A stretch of 64,000 bases of DNA from Drosophila persimilis (Eukaryota; Arthropoda; Insecta; Diptera; Drosophilidae): positions 2,356,001-2,420,000 of the forward strand of contig NW_020825289.1 in the NCBI RefSeq assembly GCF_003286085.1. Reading direction: 5' to 3'. Under the pieces are notes generated by a model. That model was not told the DNA's origin. It saw nothing but the letters and a program-made list of their open reading frames with translations, and ran no database searches. The translations under genes and the position numbers were made by a program. Position 1 is the first letter of the stretch, and each line of letters starts with the position of its first letter. Of the stretch, positions 53,266 to 63,700 are shown piece after piece.

Positions 53266-56076
53266 CTATGGAAGCGCTCTTTTATTGCGGCATCTTTGGC
53301 AGGTTTTCGCTACGGCGCGAACTCTTGCTCGCAGTCCTGGTATGTGGTACAATTGTCGCATCTCGTTGACGACGATCTCAGTAAGCTGATGCTGAAACTT
53401 CCGATGGAAATAATCAATGAGAAGATTAGTGACGTTATGTCCTCCGGGTAGAATTACTGGCCGTTTCAGGTTCCTCGTTATGCCGATCGACTTATCTATG
53501 CGGCCGCGTATTCTCAGTACGCCTGTTTCATCGAGGTACGGCGATAATTTGTAGATCGAACTTTTCTTACTCACGATTCTTCCTTGTCGTAGAAGAGCCA
53601 TTTCTTCAGAGTAAGCCTCTTCTTGTACCATCCGGTATATAACGATGTTGACATCTTCCATGTTGCGAAAGCGTGCGGCTAAATTTGCCTCTTCTGATGC
53701 GAAATCTCTTTTGCGTATTTTGTCCAGAAATCTCATCACGCATCTCAGGGCTCCCGTGAACTTTTCCCATTTGATAAAGCGACATACATTTGGGATTATG
53801 CTACTCAGCTTTGATGGTGGTTTCGGCGTATCTGTCCATTCGTGTACGTGTATCCGTTCCAGATTACTCGGGTTGAGCTGTGTAGTTGGCCAGTGTTCTT
53901 CCTCGTCAGATAGGAACGGCGGACCGGAGAACCATCTCGCTTCCGGTTGGAAACTCGACTCTTTGGTCCACTTCGTTCCATCGTCTGCTACGTTCAGAGC
54001 GGATGGAACCCATTTCCATTCTGATATGTCCGAGGTTTCCAAGATCTCTCCAATTCGGAGCGCAACGAACTGATGGTACTTTCGGGCGTCTGAACATATC
54101 CAATACAACACGTTCTTGGAGTCGGTCCAAAAAACACGTCGCTTGACCTCGACGGAGAGCTCCTGTGTTATGAGTTTAGCTAGTCGTAGGCCGAGGATCG
54201 CTGCCATAAGCTCCATCCTGGGAATCGAAATTGGTTTCAATGGTGCCACTCTTGTCTTGGATGCGAGTAGTGTGCATCTGACTTCTCCTCTTTGTTCGAT
54301 CCTTATGTAGGCGACGGCTGCAAAGGCGTTTATGCTCGCGTCTGTAAAGACCTCGCTTTCTTCGACCTGTTCATCCCAGCCTACGGCCGACCTCCACACG
54401 TCCTGCAGTATTATCTTTGCCTGTATAATATAGAACCCCAGTAGTCCTAAGGGATCGAAGATGGTCATGACTGTACGTAGAATTGACCGCTTCGTCACAG
54501 TTTTCGCTTCGTCGTATATGTCATTCGGGAACTTATTGACGAAGGTGAAGTAATCATTCCTTGGATGCCACCACATGCCAAGCACTCGTTCTCGTCTTGT
54601 TGAGTCCGTCATCTCGATGGGTCGTTCTTGATGATCTCCATCTCCTGAGAGCGCTCTCATCACAGTGCTCGAGTTAGATATCCATCCTCTCATCTCGAAG
54701 CCTCCTTCCTTGTGTATGTTCCTCACTGCCAGCGCTAGACGGACCATTTCGTCTTCTGAGTCACAGCTTTGGAGCCAGTCATCTACAAAGGTGTTGCGAA
54801 GTATGGCCTCTACTTCCTCTCTTTGTTCCTCGATGAACCTTTCTGCGTTCCTATCTCTCACGTAGGTCGCTGCTGCTGGGGAACAAGAAGCACCATAGGT
54901 CATTACGCTCATTACGTACCTATCCGGTTCTCGACTGGTGTCACCATATCTCCAGAGAAACTGCTGTGAGCTTTGATCCTCCGAACGTATCCTAACCTGG
55001 TGAAACATTTCTCTAATATCTCCGCAGATGCCAATAGACTTCTCTCGAAAGCGCGATATTACTCCTACCAGCGATGGCAATTGGTCGGGGCCCTTTAGTA
55101 GCATTGAATTAAGAGCGATGCCTTCCACTTTGGCTGCTGCATCCCATACAAGTCTTAATTTGCCTTTGTTCGGGTTCTTAGTCACGAATACGGGCAGATA
55201 CCAGGAGCGTTTGCCTTCGACCATTTCATCCTTTTCCAGTTTTCGGACGTAGCCGATGTCTTCGTACCTCTTAATCTGTTCGTTTACGAACTCTCGTAGC
55301 ACCTTATCGCGTGTCATATGAGATTCTAGGCACCGAAGTCGTCGCATTGCCATCTCTCTGGAGGAAGGAAGTTCCACGTTGTCGTACCGCCAGAGGAGTC
55401 CTGTCTCCCATCTCTTCATTTCGCTGCTAAACCTCGTGGAATTTTCCAGTATTGTTTTTGCTCTTTCGTCCTCTTTGGACCTGAGTGTGCTCTTCGCCAT
55501 GTTTATGCCAACCGCGTCTAATGAGAAACTCTCTTTTACAAGAGTGTCCAGCTGTGGGTGTTTATTACATTCGCATACGTGCATTATCCGCGGACTCGCT
55601 TTCCCGTCGCCCTTTCTGCGGCCATAAACAGACCACCCCAACCTGGACTTGGCGGCGATAAATTCGGAATTCTCGCGTTCTTTGACGGTCAGTGGCACTC
55701 CAAGTTTCACGTTGTCCAATCCGATGATCAATGACGCTCTCACGTCCTTGTAGCTGAGTATCGGTAGCTTTTCCAGGTGCGAATGGGATTTTAGGATTGA
55801 GTCGTCCAGCGTCTGCTTCGGCAGATCCAGGTTTTTTACTGTTCTCACGTTTTGAAGCGTGAATCTGCGAGCCACATTGTCCCTTGGAGAGATCGCTAGG
55901 CTTATCCATTTGGATTGAGATTCTCTCTGCGTGATGTCTCCAGTCCAGCGTAGGCATAGCTCGTCCGAGGGGCCATCGATACCTAGTTTTTCCGTTATCT
56001 CCGTCTCGATTAGGGTACAGGCGGATCCTTCGTCTATCAGTGCGAACACTTGCGTTTGGCCGTTCGGTCCATACAA
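53266..56076 (-). CDS. BEL-3 protease, reverse transcriptase, RNase H
   Basis: 936 residues. Protease at the start (FALIDEGSACTLIE, the DEGS form found in several BEL elements). The A17/RT domain has VWDAAAKVEG, GDIREMFHQVRI, YGASCSPAAATY and the catalytic FVDDWLQS. RNase H follows with FTDASINAFAAVAY, KTRVAPLKPISIPRMEL and WTDSKNVLYW. The integrase zinc-binding start (YFHRKFQHQL, CQRCRNKRALP) ends at a TAG at 53266-53268. The integrase frame resumes in the same phase four codons later, so a single nonsense change divides the polyprotein. The 5' start is only the first Met of the frame; similarity begins slightly upstream. Confidence 0.9.
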   Translation of the reverse strand: MYGPNGQTQVFALIDEGSACTLIETEITEKLGIDGPSDELCLRWTGDITQRESQSKWISLAISPRDNVARRFTLQNVRTVKNLDLPKQTLDDSILKSHSHLEKLPILSYKDVRASLIIGLDNVKLGVPLTVKERENSEFIAAKSRLGWSVYGRRKGDGKASPRIMHVCECNKHPQLDTLVKESFSLDAVGINMAKSTLRSKEDERAKTILENSTRFSSEMKRWETGLLWRYDNVELPSSREMAMRRLRCLESHMTRDKVLREFVNEQIKRYEDIGYVRKLEKDEMVEGKRSWYLPVFVTKNPNKGKLRLVWDAAAKVEGIALNSMLLKGPDQLPSLVGVISRFREKSIGICGDIREMFHQVRIRSEDQSSQQFLWRYGDTSREPDRYVMSVMTYGASCSPAAATYVRDRNAERFIEEQREEVEAILRNTFVDDWLQSCDSEDEMVRLALAVRNIHKEGGFEMRGWISNSSTVMRALSGDGDHQERPIEMTDSTRRERVLGMWWHPRNDYFTFVNKFPNDIYDEAKTVTKRSILRTVMTIFDPLGLLGFYIIQAKIILQDVWRSAVGWDEQVEESEVFTDASINAFAAVAYIRIEQRGEVRCTLLASKTRVAPLKPISIPRMELMAAILGLRLAKLITQELSVEVKRRVFWTDSKNVLYWICSDARKYHQFVALRIGEILETSDISEWKWVPSALNVADDGTKWTKESSFQPEARWFSGPPFLSDEEEHWPTTQLNPSNLERIHVHEWTDTPKPPSKLSSIIPNVCRFIKWEKFTGALRCVMRFLDKIRKRDFASEEANLAARFRNMEDVNIVIYRMVQEEAYSEEMALLRQGRIVSKKSSIYKLSPYLDETGVLRIRGRIDKSIGITRNLKRPVILPGGHNVTNLLIDYFHRKFQHQLTEIVVNEMRQLYHIPGLRARVRAVAKTCQRCRNKRALP

Positions 56077-56078
56077 TG

Positions 56079-57734
56079 TTATCTAAACAGCGCAGCTTCG
56101 TTCTGCATCGTGTGCAGTACCGTAGTGCTTTCCTTCGGTCTATTCTCTACCCTAGAGCTTTGCTGGTTACTGTTGTGGAGGAGAAAATGGTGCTTTCTCG
56201 AGCAGCCGTCGACGGAACATACTCTTGTTGACTTACAGTGCCTTATAAAGTGTTTGCCAAGGCACCTCCAGCATAGCTTATTTTCTCTGACGAAGTTCCA
56301 TCTACCTGGCCCTTCTAGCTCCAGGAACTGCTTACAGTCCTCCAATTTGTGGGCCCCATTGCACCTACGGCAGGGCGGTTGTGCGCTGCTATCATTGTGC
56401 ACCATAAGCCGGATTCTTGGGTTCTTCTCCTTCGTGCAGACTTCTTTCTCGGGTGCTGCTGGCATCACGGTGCTTGCGCACGATGCGACTCGGAATAGCC
56501 AGTCGTCGAAAACAGCGATATTTACTCTCGGAAGTCCAGCGCTTTGTCTGGCCCAATCCAGTTTCAAGTCGAATGGGAGTTTCTCCACAAGGTCGCGAAG
56601 TAACATTGGGTCGTTCAGATAGGCGGACAGTCCTATCGCGTCAACAGTAGCGCGATAATTTTGCACCGACAGCGCCAGGCGCACTAAGCTTTCGATGCTG
56701 CTCGATTTCACGGACGGCTCCATTCTTAGCTTCGTCTGCAGGGTGTGATATATGGCCTCTGGTCGGCCGTATAGCATTCGAAGAGTCTCGATGGCTAGTC
56801 GAACTGTTGCGGGCATCATTAATTTTCCTCGTACTGCTTCCAAAGCAGCACCTTTCAGGCACCTTTGCAGCCTCATGAGATTCTCTTGATCGCTGAGTCC
56901 GCAGTGTTCTGTGGATTGCTCGAAGTTTACTATGAACATGGGCCATTCCTCGGGGTTTCCAGAAAAGCATGGTAGATCCTTGTTGATGACTTGTCTTGTG
57001 GCTATCTGGGATGCTGTCAAGCATTTCTCCGCCCCCGCTGGCGCGACCGCTTGATTACTCCCGTACGCGTACGGGTCCGAAATATTTCGACTCGTACTTG
57101 GGTAATACTGTGCAGTCGGGGCGGGAATAAAGGGGTTTTGCCCATGCCGGTTGGTACCCGGCGCCGGTGCGGCCATTGGATGCCACATAGCGCCGACTGG
57201 CATTGTCTCGTTCGGATTCAGCCCAGTAGGCATTCCAATCCACGTTGCTTCCGTGGGTCCTGACATGTGGACTCCGGTCCAGTTGGGAACTGCTCTGTCC
57301 CAGCCTCCGTTGGTTACCGTGGAGCTCATGAGGCCTCCTGCTTCAGGCAGTCTGGAATGCGTCAGGATGGAGCGCATTCCCTCGAAGGCCGTGGCGTACG
57401 TCGACCTTCCTAATGCATCCGCTCTCTGCTGAGCGAACGTTTCCCAGTAATCTAAAAGGCTCGTTCTTGGCGAAAAGGCTTGATCCACCCCTCCTCCTTG
57501 GTTGGTAAGCTGTGGTGCTTGATGGCTCGTCGGGGCTGTGGTGGACACGTTAGGTGTGGCCGTTGTTGCCGCCGAGATCACATCTATATATGTATCCCTA
57601 ACGCGATGAGTTTCCCTTGCACCTCCCTCAGTCTCAGAACACGCACCAAGCATCTTTTCTGGCACATTTATTTCTCCTAATCCACACGGGGTCTCACCGC
57701 CAGATTCCGACTGCTGACCTTTGACGCCGTCCAT
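56079..57734 (-). CDS. BEL-3 Gag
   Basis: 551 residues, uninterrupted. The N-terminal 230 residues are low-complexity and Pro/Thr/Asn rich. A DUF1759-type capsid block follows (LPCFSGNPEEWPMF, FEQSTEHCGLSDQENLMRL, LKGAALEAVRG). The C-terminal end has CCHC-like knuckles (CRRCNGAHKLEDC, CWRCLGKHFIRHC) and CSVDGCSRKHHFLLH, as in BEL/Pao Gag. The ATG at 57734 is about 226 bases inside the 5' LTR. It ends in TAA, and pol begins within a few bases in the -1 frame (ctg ttt aga taa), so Gag and Pol are not a single ORF in this copy. Confidence 0.9.
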   Translation of the reverse strand: MDGVKGQQSESGGETPCGLGEINVPEKMLGACSETEGGARETHRVRDTYIDVISAATTATPNVSTTAPTSHQAPQLTNQGGGVDQAFSPRTSLLDYWETFAQQRADALGRSTYATAFEGMRSILTHSRLPEAGGLMSSTVTNGGWDRAVPNWTGVHMSGPTEATWIGMPTGLNPNETMPVGAMWHPMAAPAPGTNRHGQNPFIPAPTAQYYPSTSRNISDPYAYGSNQAVAPAGAEKCLTASQIATRQVINKDLPCFSGNPEEWPMFIVNFEQSTEHCGLSDQENLMRLQRCLKGAALEAVRGKLMMPATVRLAIETLRMLYGRPEAIYHTLQTKLRMEPSVKSSSIESLVRLALSVQNYRATVDAIGLSAYLNDPMLLRDLVEKLPFDLKLDWARQSAGLPRVNIAVFDDWLFRVASCASTVMPAAPEKEVCTKEKNPRIRLMVHNDSSAQPPCRRCNGAHKLEDCKQFLELEGPGRWNFVRENKLCWRCLGKHFIRHCKSTRVCSVDGCSRKHHFLLHNSNQQSSRVENRPKESTTVLHTMQNEAALFR

Positions 57735-57960
57735 TTTACTCCGGTGTCTTTTTTGTACAGTCCTGGTTTGAGGTTATACACGAACCACGTGTCGCTCGAA
57801 TGTAAGAGATTAGCCTTTCTGTCCAACTGTATGAGGATATCTCACCTGCAAAGTCGAATCCCTCGTGACGCAGCTGACTGCGTCGCACACCGATCTTCTT
57901 TCTGTCGGTCGTAATTATTCGATTTGCTCTCTGTTGCGCAGGAAAAGTTTTTTAGAATAT
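57735..57960 (-). other. BEL-3 leader
   Basis: 226 bases between the 5' LTR and the gag ATG. A primer-binding site next to the LTR was not recognised. Confidence 0.5.
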
Positions 57961-58331
57961 TGCCGCGCCGGGCAACGCCTCCAAATCTGGGGCCGTACGT
58001 TTGATAAGCCTCCCGTGTTCAATACGCCTCCCGTGGTTTTGTTCTTTAAATCGGTTTTATTCATTTATTCATTTACAAATTCGGGCGGGTGTTAAACTAC
58101 GAGCTAGCGCTAAAAAACTTGTACCGCTTCAGTGCTTTTTCCGCTGCCTTTTGTTTTCGTTCTTCCTTCTTCCTGCCTTTATCTGCCGTTCGCCCTAATT
58201 AACCCTTTGCTCAGCGCTGTTAATGTTTGTGCTGTTAACGCAGTGATATTCAGGGCTGTTAGGCGCAGTGATATTCAGGACTGTTAGGCGCAGTGATATT
58301 TAGAGCTGCCGCTGCGGTTTCTGCCGTAACA
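57961..58331 (-). repeat. 5' LTR of BEL-3
   Basis: 371 bp, identical to the 3' LTR except one base near 58304. Same triple 25-bp unit. Confidence 0.92.
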
Positions 58332-58772
58332 CTGGCTATAATAATTATACGATCTGGTTCAGATTTTGCACTCAAGAAGATATAGTCATCCTCTACGATT
58401 CTCAGTTTTCTCATATCTTTGAAATTGTGGATGCCACAGATTTTCGCCCTTTGTGGGGGCGGAAGTGGGCGGGGCAAAGTTTTTAAATATTTTTGTAGCA
58501 CTGACATATCACAGAAGTCTGGGTCTAAAACATCGTTGCTCTAGCTCTTATAGTCTTTGAGCACTAGGCGCTGAAGGGGACGGACAGACGAACAGACGGA
58601 CGGACGGACGGACGGACGGACGGACAGACAGACATGGCTCAATCGACTCGGCTATTGATGCTGATCAAGATTATGGGGTCGGAAACGATTCCTTCTGGAC
58701 GTTACACACATCCACTTTTACCACAAATCTAATATACCCCAATACTCATTTTGAGTATCGGGTATAAAAACA

Positions 58773-58900
58773 CCAAGACCAGATTAAATTTTTTTGATGA
58801 ATCTTAATCAGTCGGGTTTTTACTACGCCTTTTGAGTTTTTAACTGTATCAAGTAGTTGTGATGTCTTCGTAATTGAAGGTTTAAGTGAGGCCTTCAACA
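58773..58900 (+). mobile_element. G1-leader fragment
   Basis: It matches the G1 leader at about 10785-10895 in reverse (ttgatgaatcttaat, gagtttttaactgt, gttgtgatgtcttcgtaatt). Together with 51045-51095 it is a second G1 leader torn apart by later insertions. Confidence 0.7.
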
Positions 58901-59162
58901 TGTGCCAACTTGTAATGAAAACTAATTTTTGAAAAGGTGTACAAAGTGAGTCCTACCTAGTCCAACCCTGAAACCTTTTGTGTCGTAGATTAATAAATCC
59001 TTTTTGAAATGTTTGTTGTAAGAAATGTCACTTTTCACCACAATTCTTGGAATTTGTATTAATAGAGCATAACCTCAAATTCGAAAATGCAGAGTTGTTT
59101 GCCGTATGGAATTCAGAGAAGGGTAAAATTATCAATTATTTGAAAACGGATCTTAAGGCGAC
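58901..59162. other. Unassigned DNA before BEL-4
   Basis: AT-rich. A short plus-strand frame near 59065-59160 (IEHNLKFENAELFAVW) is open up to the BEL-4 LTR but no family was recognised. Confidence 0.35.
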
Positions 59163-59534
59163 TGTTCGGAGCAGAACCCAGCCGATTAGCTGCTTGCCAA
59201 ATAGAACCTAATTCTTGGCCCTCAGCCGCTTATTTTGTTTGTTACTTATGTCTATGTCACTCATTTGTTTGTTAAAGCTTTGCGCGTGCTTGCCCTGCTA
59301 AACGCTCTCTGCCAGCTCGCTCTTCGCTATCTCCGCTTTGCGTCTGCCTACCGACGTCAGCCGAGCGAAGCTGCGCTCAGCGATCGGAGCGGCAATGTAA
59401 AGGGCAGGCAAGCCACACTTGCAATTTGGATGTCACGCATTAAAGAACATATCGTAATTTTATTTCTGCGCCGAGTTTTATTTAATTCGAAATAATTAGT
59501 CGGCCGATTGGGGATAAAAAACATTATCTCCACA
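59163..59534 (+). repeat. 5' LTR of BEL-4 (372 bp)
   Basis: The same ends and length as the BEL-1 LTR at 18335-18706, with few differences (ccaaatagaacc against ccaaacagcacc; ctccaca end intact). Confidence 0.9.
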
Positions 59535-59603
59535 TAAAATTTGGTGATCCCGACGTGATCTCTGAGTTGCAGTGTCAATTAATAATCATTTGCGATCGAA
59601 TGA

Positions 59604-60700
59604 ATGAATGCGGATTTCGATGCCGCTCAAACGAGCCTTGAAAGGCTGGATTTCCTGCAGTTAGCCCATGATGCCCGGCTGGACTTTTCGAATGTTTATG
59701 TCAAGGTTAGGTCCAGGCTGTTCAATACTCTCGAGGGGAATTCGTCGTTGTTCGCCTATAATAGTATAGGCCGTTCTCGAATGCCCGAGTTACAGCTTCC
59801 GCGATTCGGTGGGAACTACTTACATGGATAAGAGAATTGCACTCAATGTTTTCGACAATGGTGCACAAAGACCATCGTATACCAATCATCGAAAAATTCC
59901 AAAATCTTCGTGGATGTCTAGATGGTGCTGCGCTGGATATGATTCGTTCCTTGGAACTTTCTGAGGAGAATTACGACAAGGCGTTGAATTTACTAATGTT
60001 GCGATTCGATAGTAAACTGTTACATTTTCAGGCACACGTCAAGGCTATTTTCGGGCTGCATGGGGTGGAGAAGGGCTCGGCTATCGGCTTGCGCGCGCTC
60101 AGCGACAAAATCAATTCGCACTTGGCTGCACTTCAGACCTTGGCGACCCCGCAGGAGATTTCCGATGGGTTGCTGATCTTCATCATAGGCACGAAATTGG
60201 ACCACAAGACCAAGGAGAAATGGGAAGAGAACTTGCCGACGTCAGGATTGCCTCGGTGGTCAAGCATGGCCTCATTCTTGGAAGCAAGATGTCGGATGCT
60301 GGAAAATTTGGGATCGGCTATAGTAACAATTCCTAGCCAGCAGGTGGGAGAAAGTAAACCTAGCACCCTAATCACCTCCATTAACGATCATAATAACTCA
60401 ACATGCAAGTATTGCAAATCCTCCGATCACTACATATCCCGATGCCAGGCATTCCTAGATCTCCCTGTTTTTTTTCGATACAAGGAGGTGAAGAAGCGCC
60501 ATTTATGTCTAAACTGCCTCAACAAAGGCCATTGCAACACTGCAAGTCAGGGGCATGTAGAAATTGCCAAGCCAAGCATCACGCACTGCTCCACATGCAG
60601 TTGGGCGCTGACGCTGAGTTGCCGTCGCCGAGCACGGAATCGACCCAGCATGATCCTGCGAGTGCCCTAGTAGCAAGCAAATATACTAGCCCTCCCCCCT
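59604..60700 (+). pseudogene. BEL-4 gag
   Basis: 59604-59831 reads NADFDAAQTSLERLDF, the DUF1759 lead, ending LPRFGGNY then a stop. 59837-60670 in another frame continues (RSLELSEENYDKALNLLML, LPRWSSMASFLEARC) to the zinc-knuckle region (CKYCKSSDHYISRC). The second knuckle (CRNCQAKHHALLH) is in the frame 60403-60702. A TAG lies at 60700. About 370 bases of leader and gag start present in BEL-1 are deleted here, while the segment lost in BEL-1 is kept. Confidence 0.85.
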
Positions 60701-60729
60701 AGAGTCAGGAATCTCTGCCTAACCAAAAC

Positions 60730-63700
60730 GTGCTGCTCGCTACCGCAATCGTATATGTCAGGGGCCGTTTTGGATCGCTTATTCCATGTCGTGCCATTTT
60801 AAATTCCGCTTCTCAGGTTAACTTTATAACATCGAGACTCGCCAATCAGCTGCAGTTAGATCCTCACCCGTCTCACGTTCAAATCGCCGGTATTGGAGAG
60901 TCAATTCTACCATCCAGCAAGGCTGAAGACATCGTCCTGCAATCTCAAGACGAAAGCTATCACGGTTTCCTGTCTGCAATTATCACTGCCTCAATCACAG
61001 GAATGCAGCATTACTTCGGCCTAGACGCAAAGGATTGGCCAATGCCAAATAATCTAAAACTAGCTGATCCTGATTTCACCAAGCGCCAGCGTGTCGATCT
61101 GTTGATAGGTGCTGGTTTGTTCTTGGAATTAATGTGCGTTGGACAGATTCGACTGTCAGACCAATTGCCAACATTGCAGAAGACGAAACTTGGCTGGATA
61201 GTGTCAGGAAGTATTAAAAACTCTGAGAAAGCCCGTGCGGCGCTAGCAGCCGTTGAAGATCCCCCTGTCATCTCCGCTTGTGAGACTAATTTGTGCGATA
61301 TTGTAAGGCGGTTTTGGGAAGTCGATGGAGATTATTCGCCCTCATCAATTTCGGAGGAAGATGTTCATTGCGAACAGCATTTCGTCACAAACTGCATTCG
61401 CCTAGATTCCGGAGCTTACTCCATGCGTTTGCCAACCAAATTCAGTCTAGAGGAATTAGGACAATCGTATCAGCAGGCGCTACGTAGATTTCTCAATTTG
61501 GAGAGGAAGCTAGCAAAAAATGCACAGCTTAAGGCAAAATATATGGAGTTTCTCCAGGAGTATCGTGATTTAGGACACATGTCGCCAGCTTCGCGGCAGT
61601 CAGACCTCCCGCAGTACTTCTTGCCTCACCATTGCGTCCACGAGCAGGATAGTACAAACACCAAATTACGCATAGTGTTCGATGGATCTGCCAAAACAGC
61701 GTCTGGAGTATCACTGAATGATGCGCTAATGGCTGGACCCACCATCCAACCTAAATTCTGATAACTCTGCTTCGTTTCCGCCTTTTTTAAAGTCGCCTTG
61801 TGTGGCGATATCTGCAAAATGTACCGCTGTGTACGCGTTTCCCATCCCGATACGCACGTGCAGTGCATCCTATGGCGCAATGACCCGAAGAAGGAGATTC
61901 AGGTGTTCAAGTTGGAGACTGTTACTTACGGAACCAAACCTGCCGCTTTCTTAGCAATTCGTGCTATGCATCAATTGGCAAATGATGAAGAGTTGCGTTT
62001 TCCGCTTGGCGCTGATGTTGTTCGAAGAGATTTCTGTGTCGATGATCTCATATCTGGAGGGGACAGCATTGATTCTGTCATCAAGATTCGTCAGCAGGTA
62101 AAGGAGCTACTTTCGAAAGGATGTTTTCCCATACGTAAATGGTGTTCCAATGAACCCGCTGCTTTGGAAGGCGTATCGGAGGCGGATCGCGAAAAGTTCC
62201 TTACCTTTCATGACGGGACTGAAGTAACCAAGGCGCTTGATCTAGTTTGGGATCCCACCACGGACAATCTTCTGTTTAGCTTCGCTCACGTCGGAACCGC
62301 TGCAGGCCCAATATCGAAGCGTTCGGTCCTGTCTACACTAGCTAGGTTCTACGATCCTCTAGGGCTCATCTCTCCCATCATCACAAAAGCTAAAATATTA
62401 ATGCAGTCGCTATGGAACGAAAGCCTAAAGTTGAATTGGGACGAAAGCCTGCCCCAGGATCTACATACGACTTGGATTGAGCTGACTTCGCAGTTGTCGA
62501 TGTTTGAAAACTTTAAGTTTCCACGTTACGTGCTTCGGCAGCAAGCCAGATTAGAAATGCACGCGTTTTGTGATGCGAGCCAAGCAGCATATGGCGCCTG
62601 TGTATACATGCGTTCGGAAGCTCTTGGCATTGTGCAAAGTCATCTCTTATGCTCTAAATCCAGAGTCGCGCCCTTGAAAAGTATGACTATCCCCAAGCTT
62701 GAGCTATCCGCTGCCCTCATATTAGCCGAACTAGTGTCCACCATAGTTAAGGGATTATCAGCTCCATGCCAAATACATTGCTGGTCGGATTCGTCCATAG
62801 CCCTTGCCTGGATTCGAGAATCATCATTGAATTTTAATATATTTGTTTCTAATCGAGTTCAGCGGATTCAGGAGCTCACCGCTGGAAAGACTTGGCATCA
62901 CGTGCCCACAAAGTTGAATCCTGCCGACATCATATCACGTGGATCCACGCAAGCTGAACTAATGGATTTGGATCACTGGACCACCATTCTTGCGTCTTGA
63001 GAGCTCAGAGTGGCCTGCAGGCTTGCAATTGCCGACCGATGTACCAGAACGTCGTCATGCAGCATTGGTTGTTTGAAACGAAAGGGATGTATCGTACGAT
63101 TGGAAATTTCAAAACTCATTCGGATCCATGCAGCGCGTCTTTGCTTACATATATCGATTCTACATTCTCAAGGACAAAGGAAAGGCGCGGTCGAAGGGTC
63201 AACTTACCGTAATCGACATCAAAAATGGTACGCATTTGCTCATAAGGGCAATACAGTAGCAACAATTTTCGGAAGAGATAAGGGCCCTCGCCAGCAAACA
63301 GGCCCTACCGCCAAAAAGCACGATGGCCTCGCTGAATCCATTTCTGGATAGCTTTGGATTGCTGCGGGTTGGAGGCCGCCTCCAAAATGCCGAATTGGAC
63401 TACGACGCGAAGCACCCGATCCTGCTTCCTAAGGGACATCCTGTCACTGTCTCTATTATTATCTTCTTTCACGAAAGGTTTTTCCACGGAGGAGTTCAAG
63501 GATTGCTCGGATTGCTTCGGCAAAAATTCTGGCCTATTGGTGGACGCAAATATGTTGCGGGCATCATTCGCAAATGTGTTAGATGCTTTCGTTTGAAGCC
63601 AGTGCTGAGGGAACATATCATGGGAAACTTGCCTGCGGATCGCGTAAGGACTAATCCAGCATTCCACACAACAGGTGTTGATTTTTGCGGACCCTTTTAT

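Larger units (their letters stand above)
51873..58331 (-). mobile_element. BEL/Pao element BEL-3, nearly intact and young
   Basis: LTRs are 371 bp (51873-52243 and 57961-58331) and differ at one position (agaggtgcc against agagctgcc). On the minus strand: 5' LTR at 57961-58331, leader, gag (57734-56079), protease-RT-RNase H (56076-53266), integrase (53256-52171), polypurine tract, 3' LTR. Pol is interrupted by one in-frame TAG and gag-pol are in different frames. No target duplication is visible in the flanking DINE-1. It is the most recent large insertion here. Confidence 0.9.
51250..58772 (-). mobile_element. DINE-1-like copy split by BEL-3
   Basis: Minus orientation. 51250-51872 holds the 3' hairpin (GAGTTGC at 51268 and GCAACTC at 51285), the gtctgccggagg-complement block and both internal cassettes up to gagagagacagagcg. 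58332-58772 holds the rest, from tggctataataattatacg to the 5' end (ttgagtatcgggtata at about 58752-58767). Against the copy at 45090 about 28 bases between the halves are missing. Confidence 0.8.
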
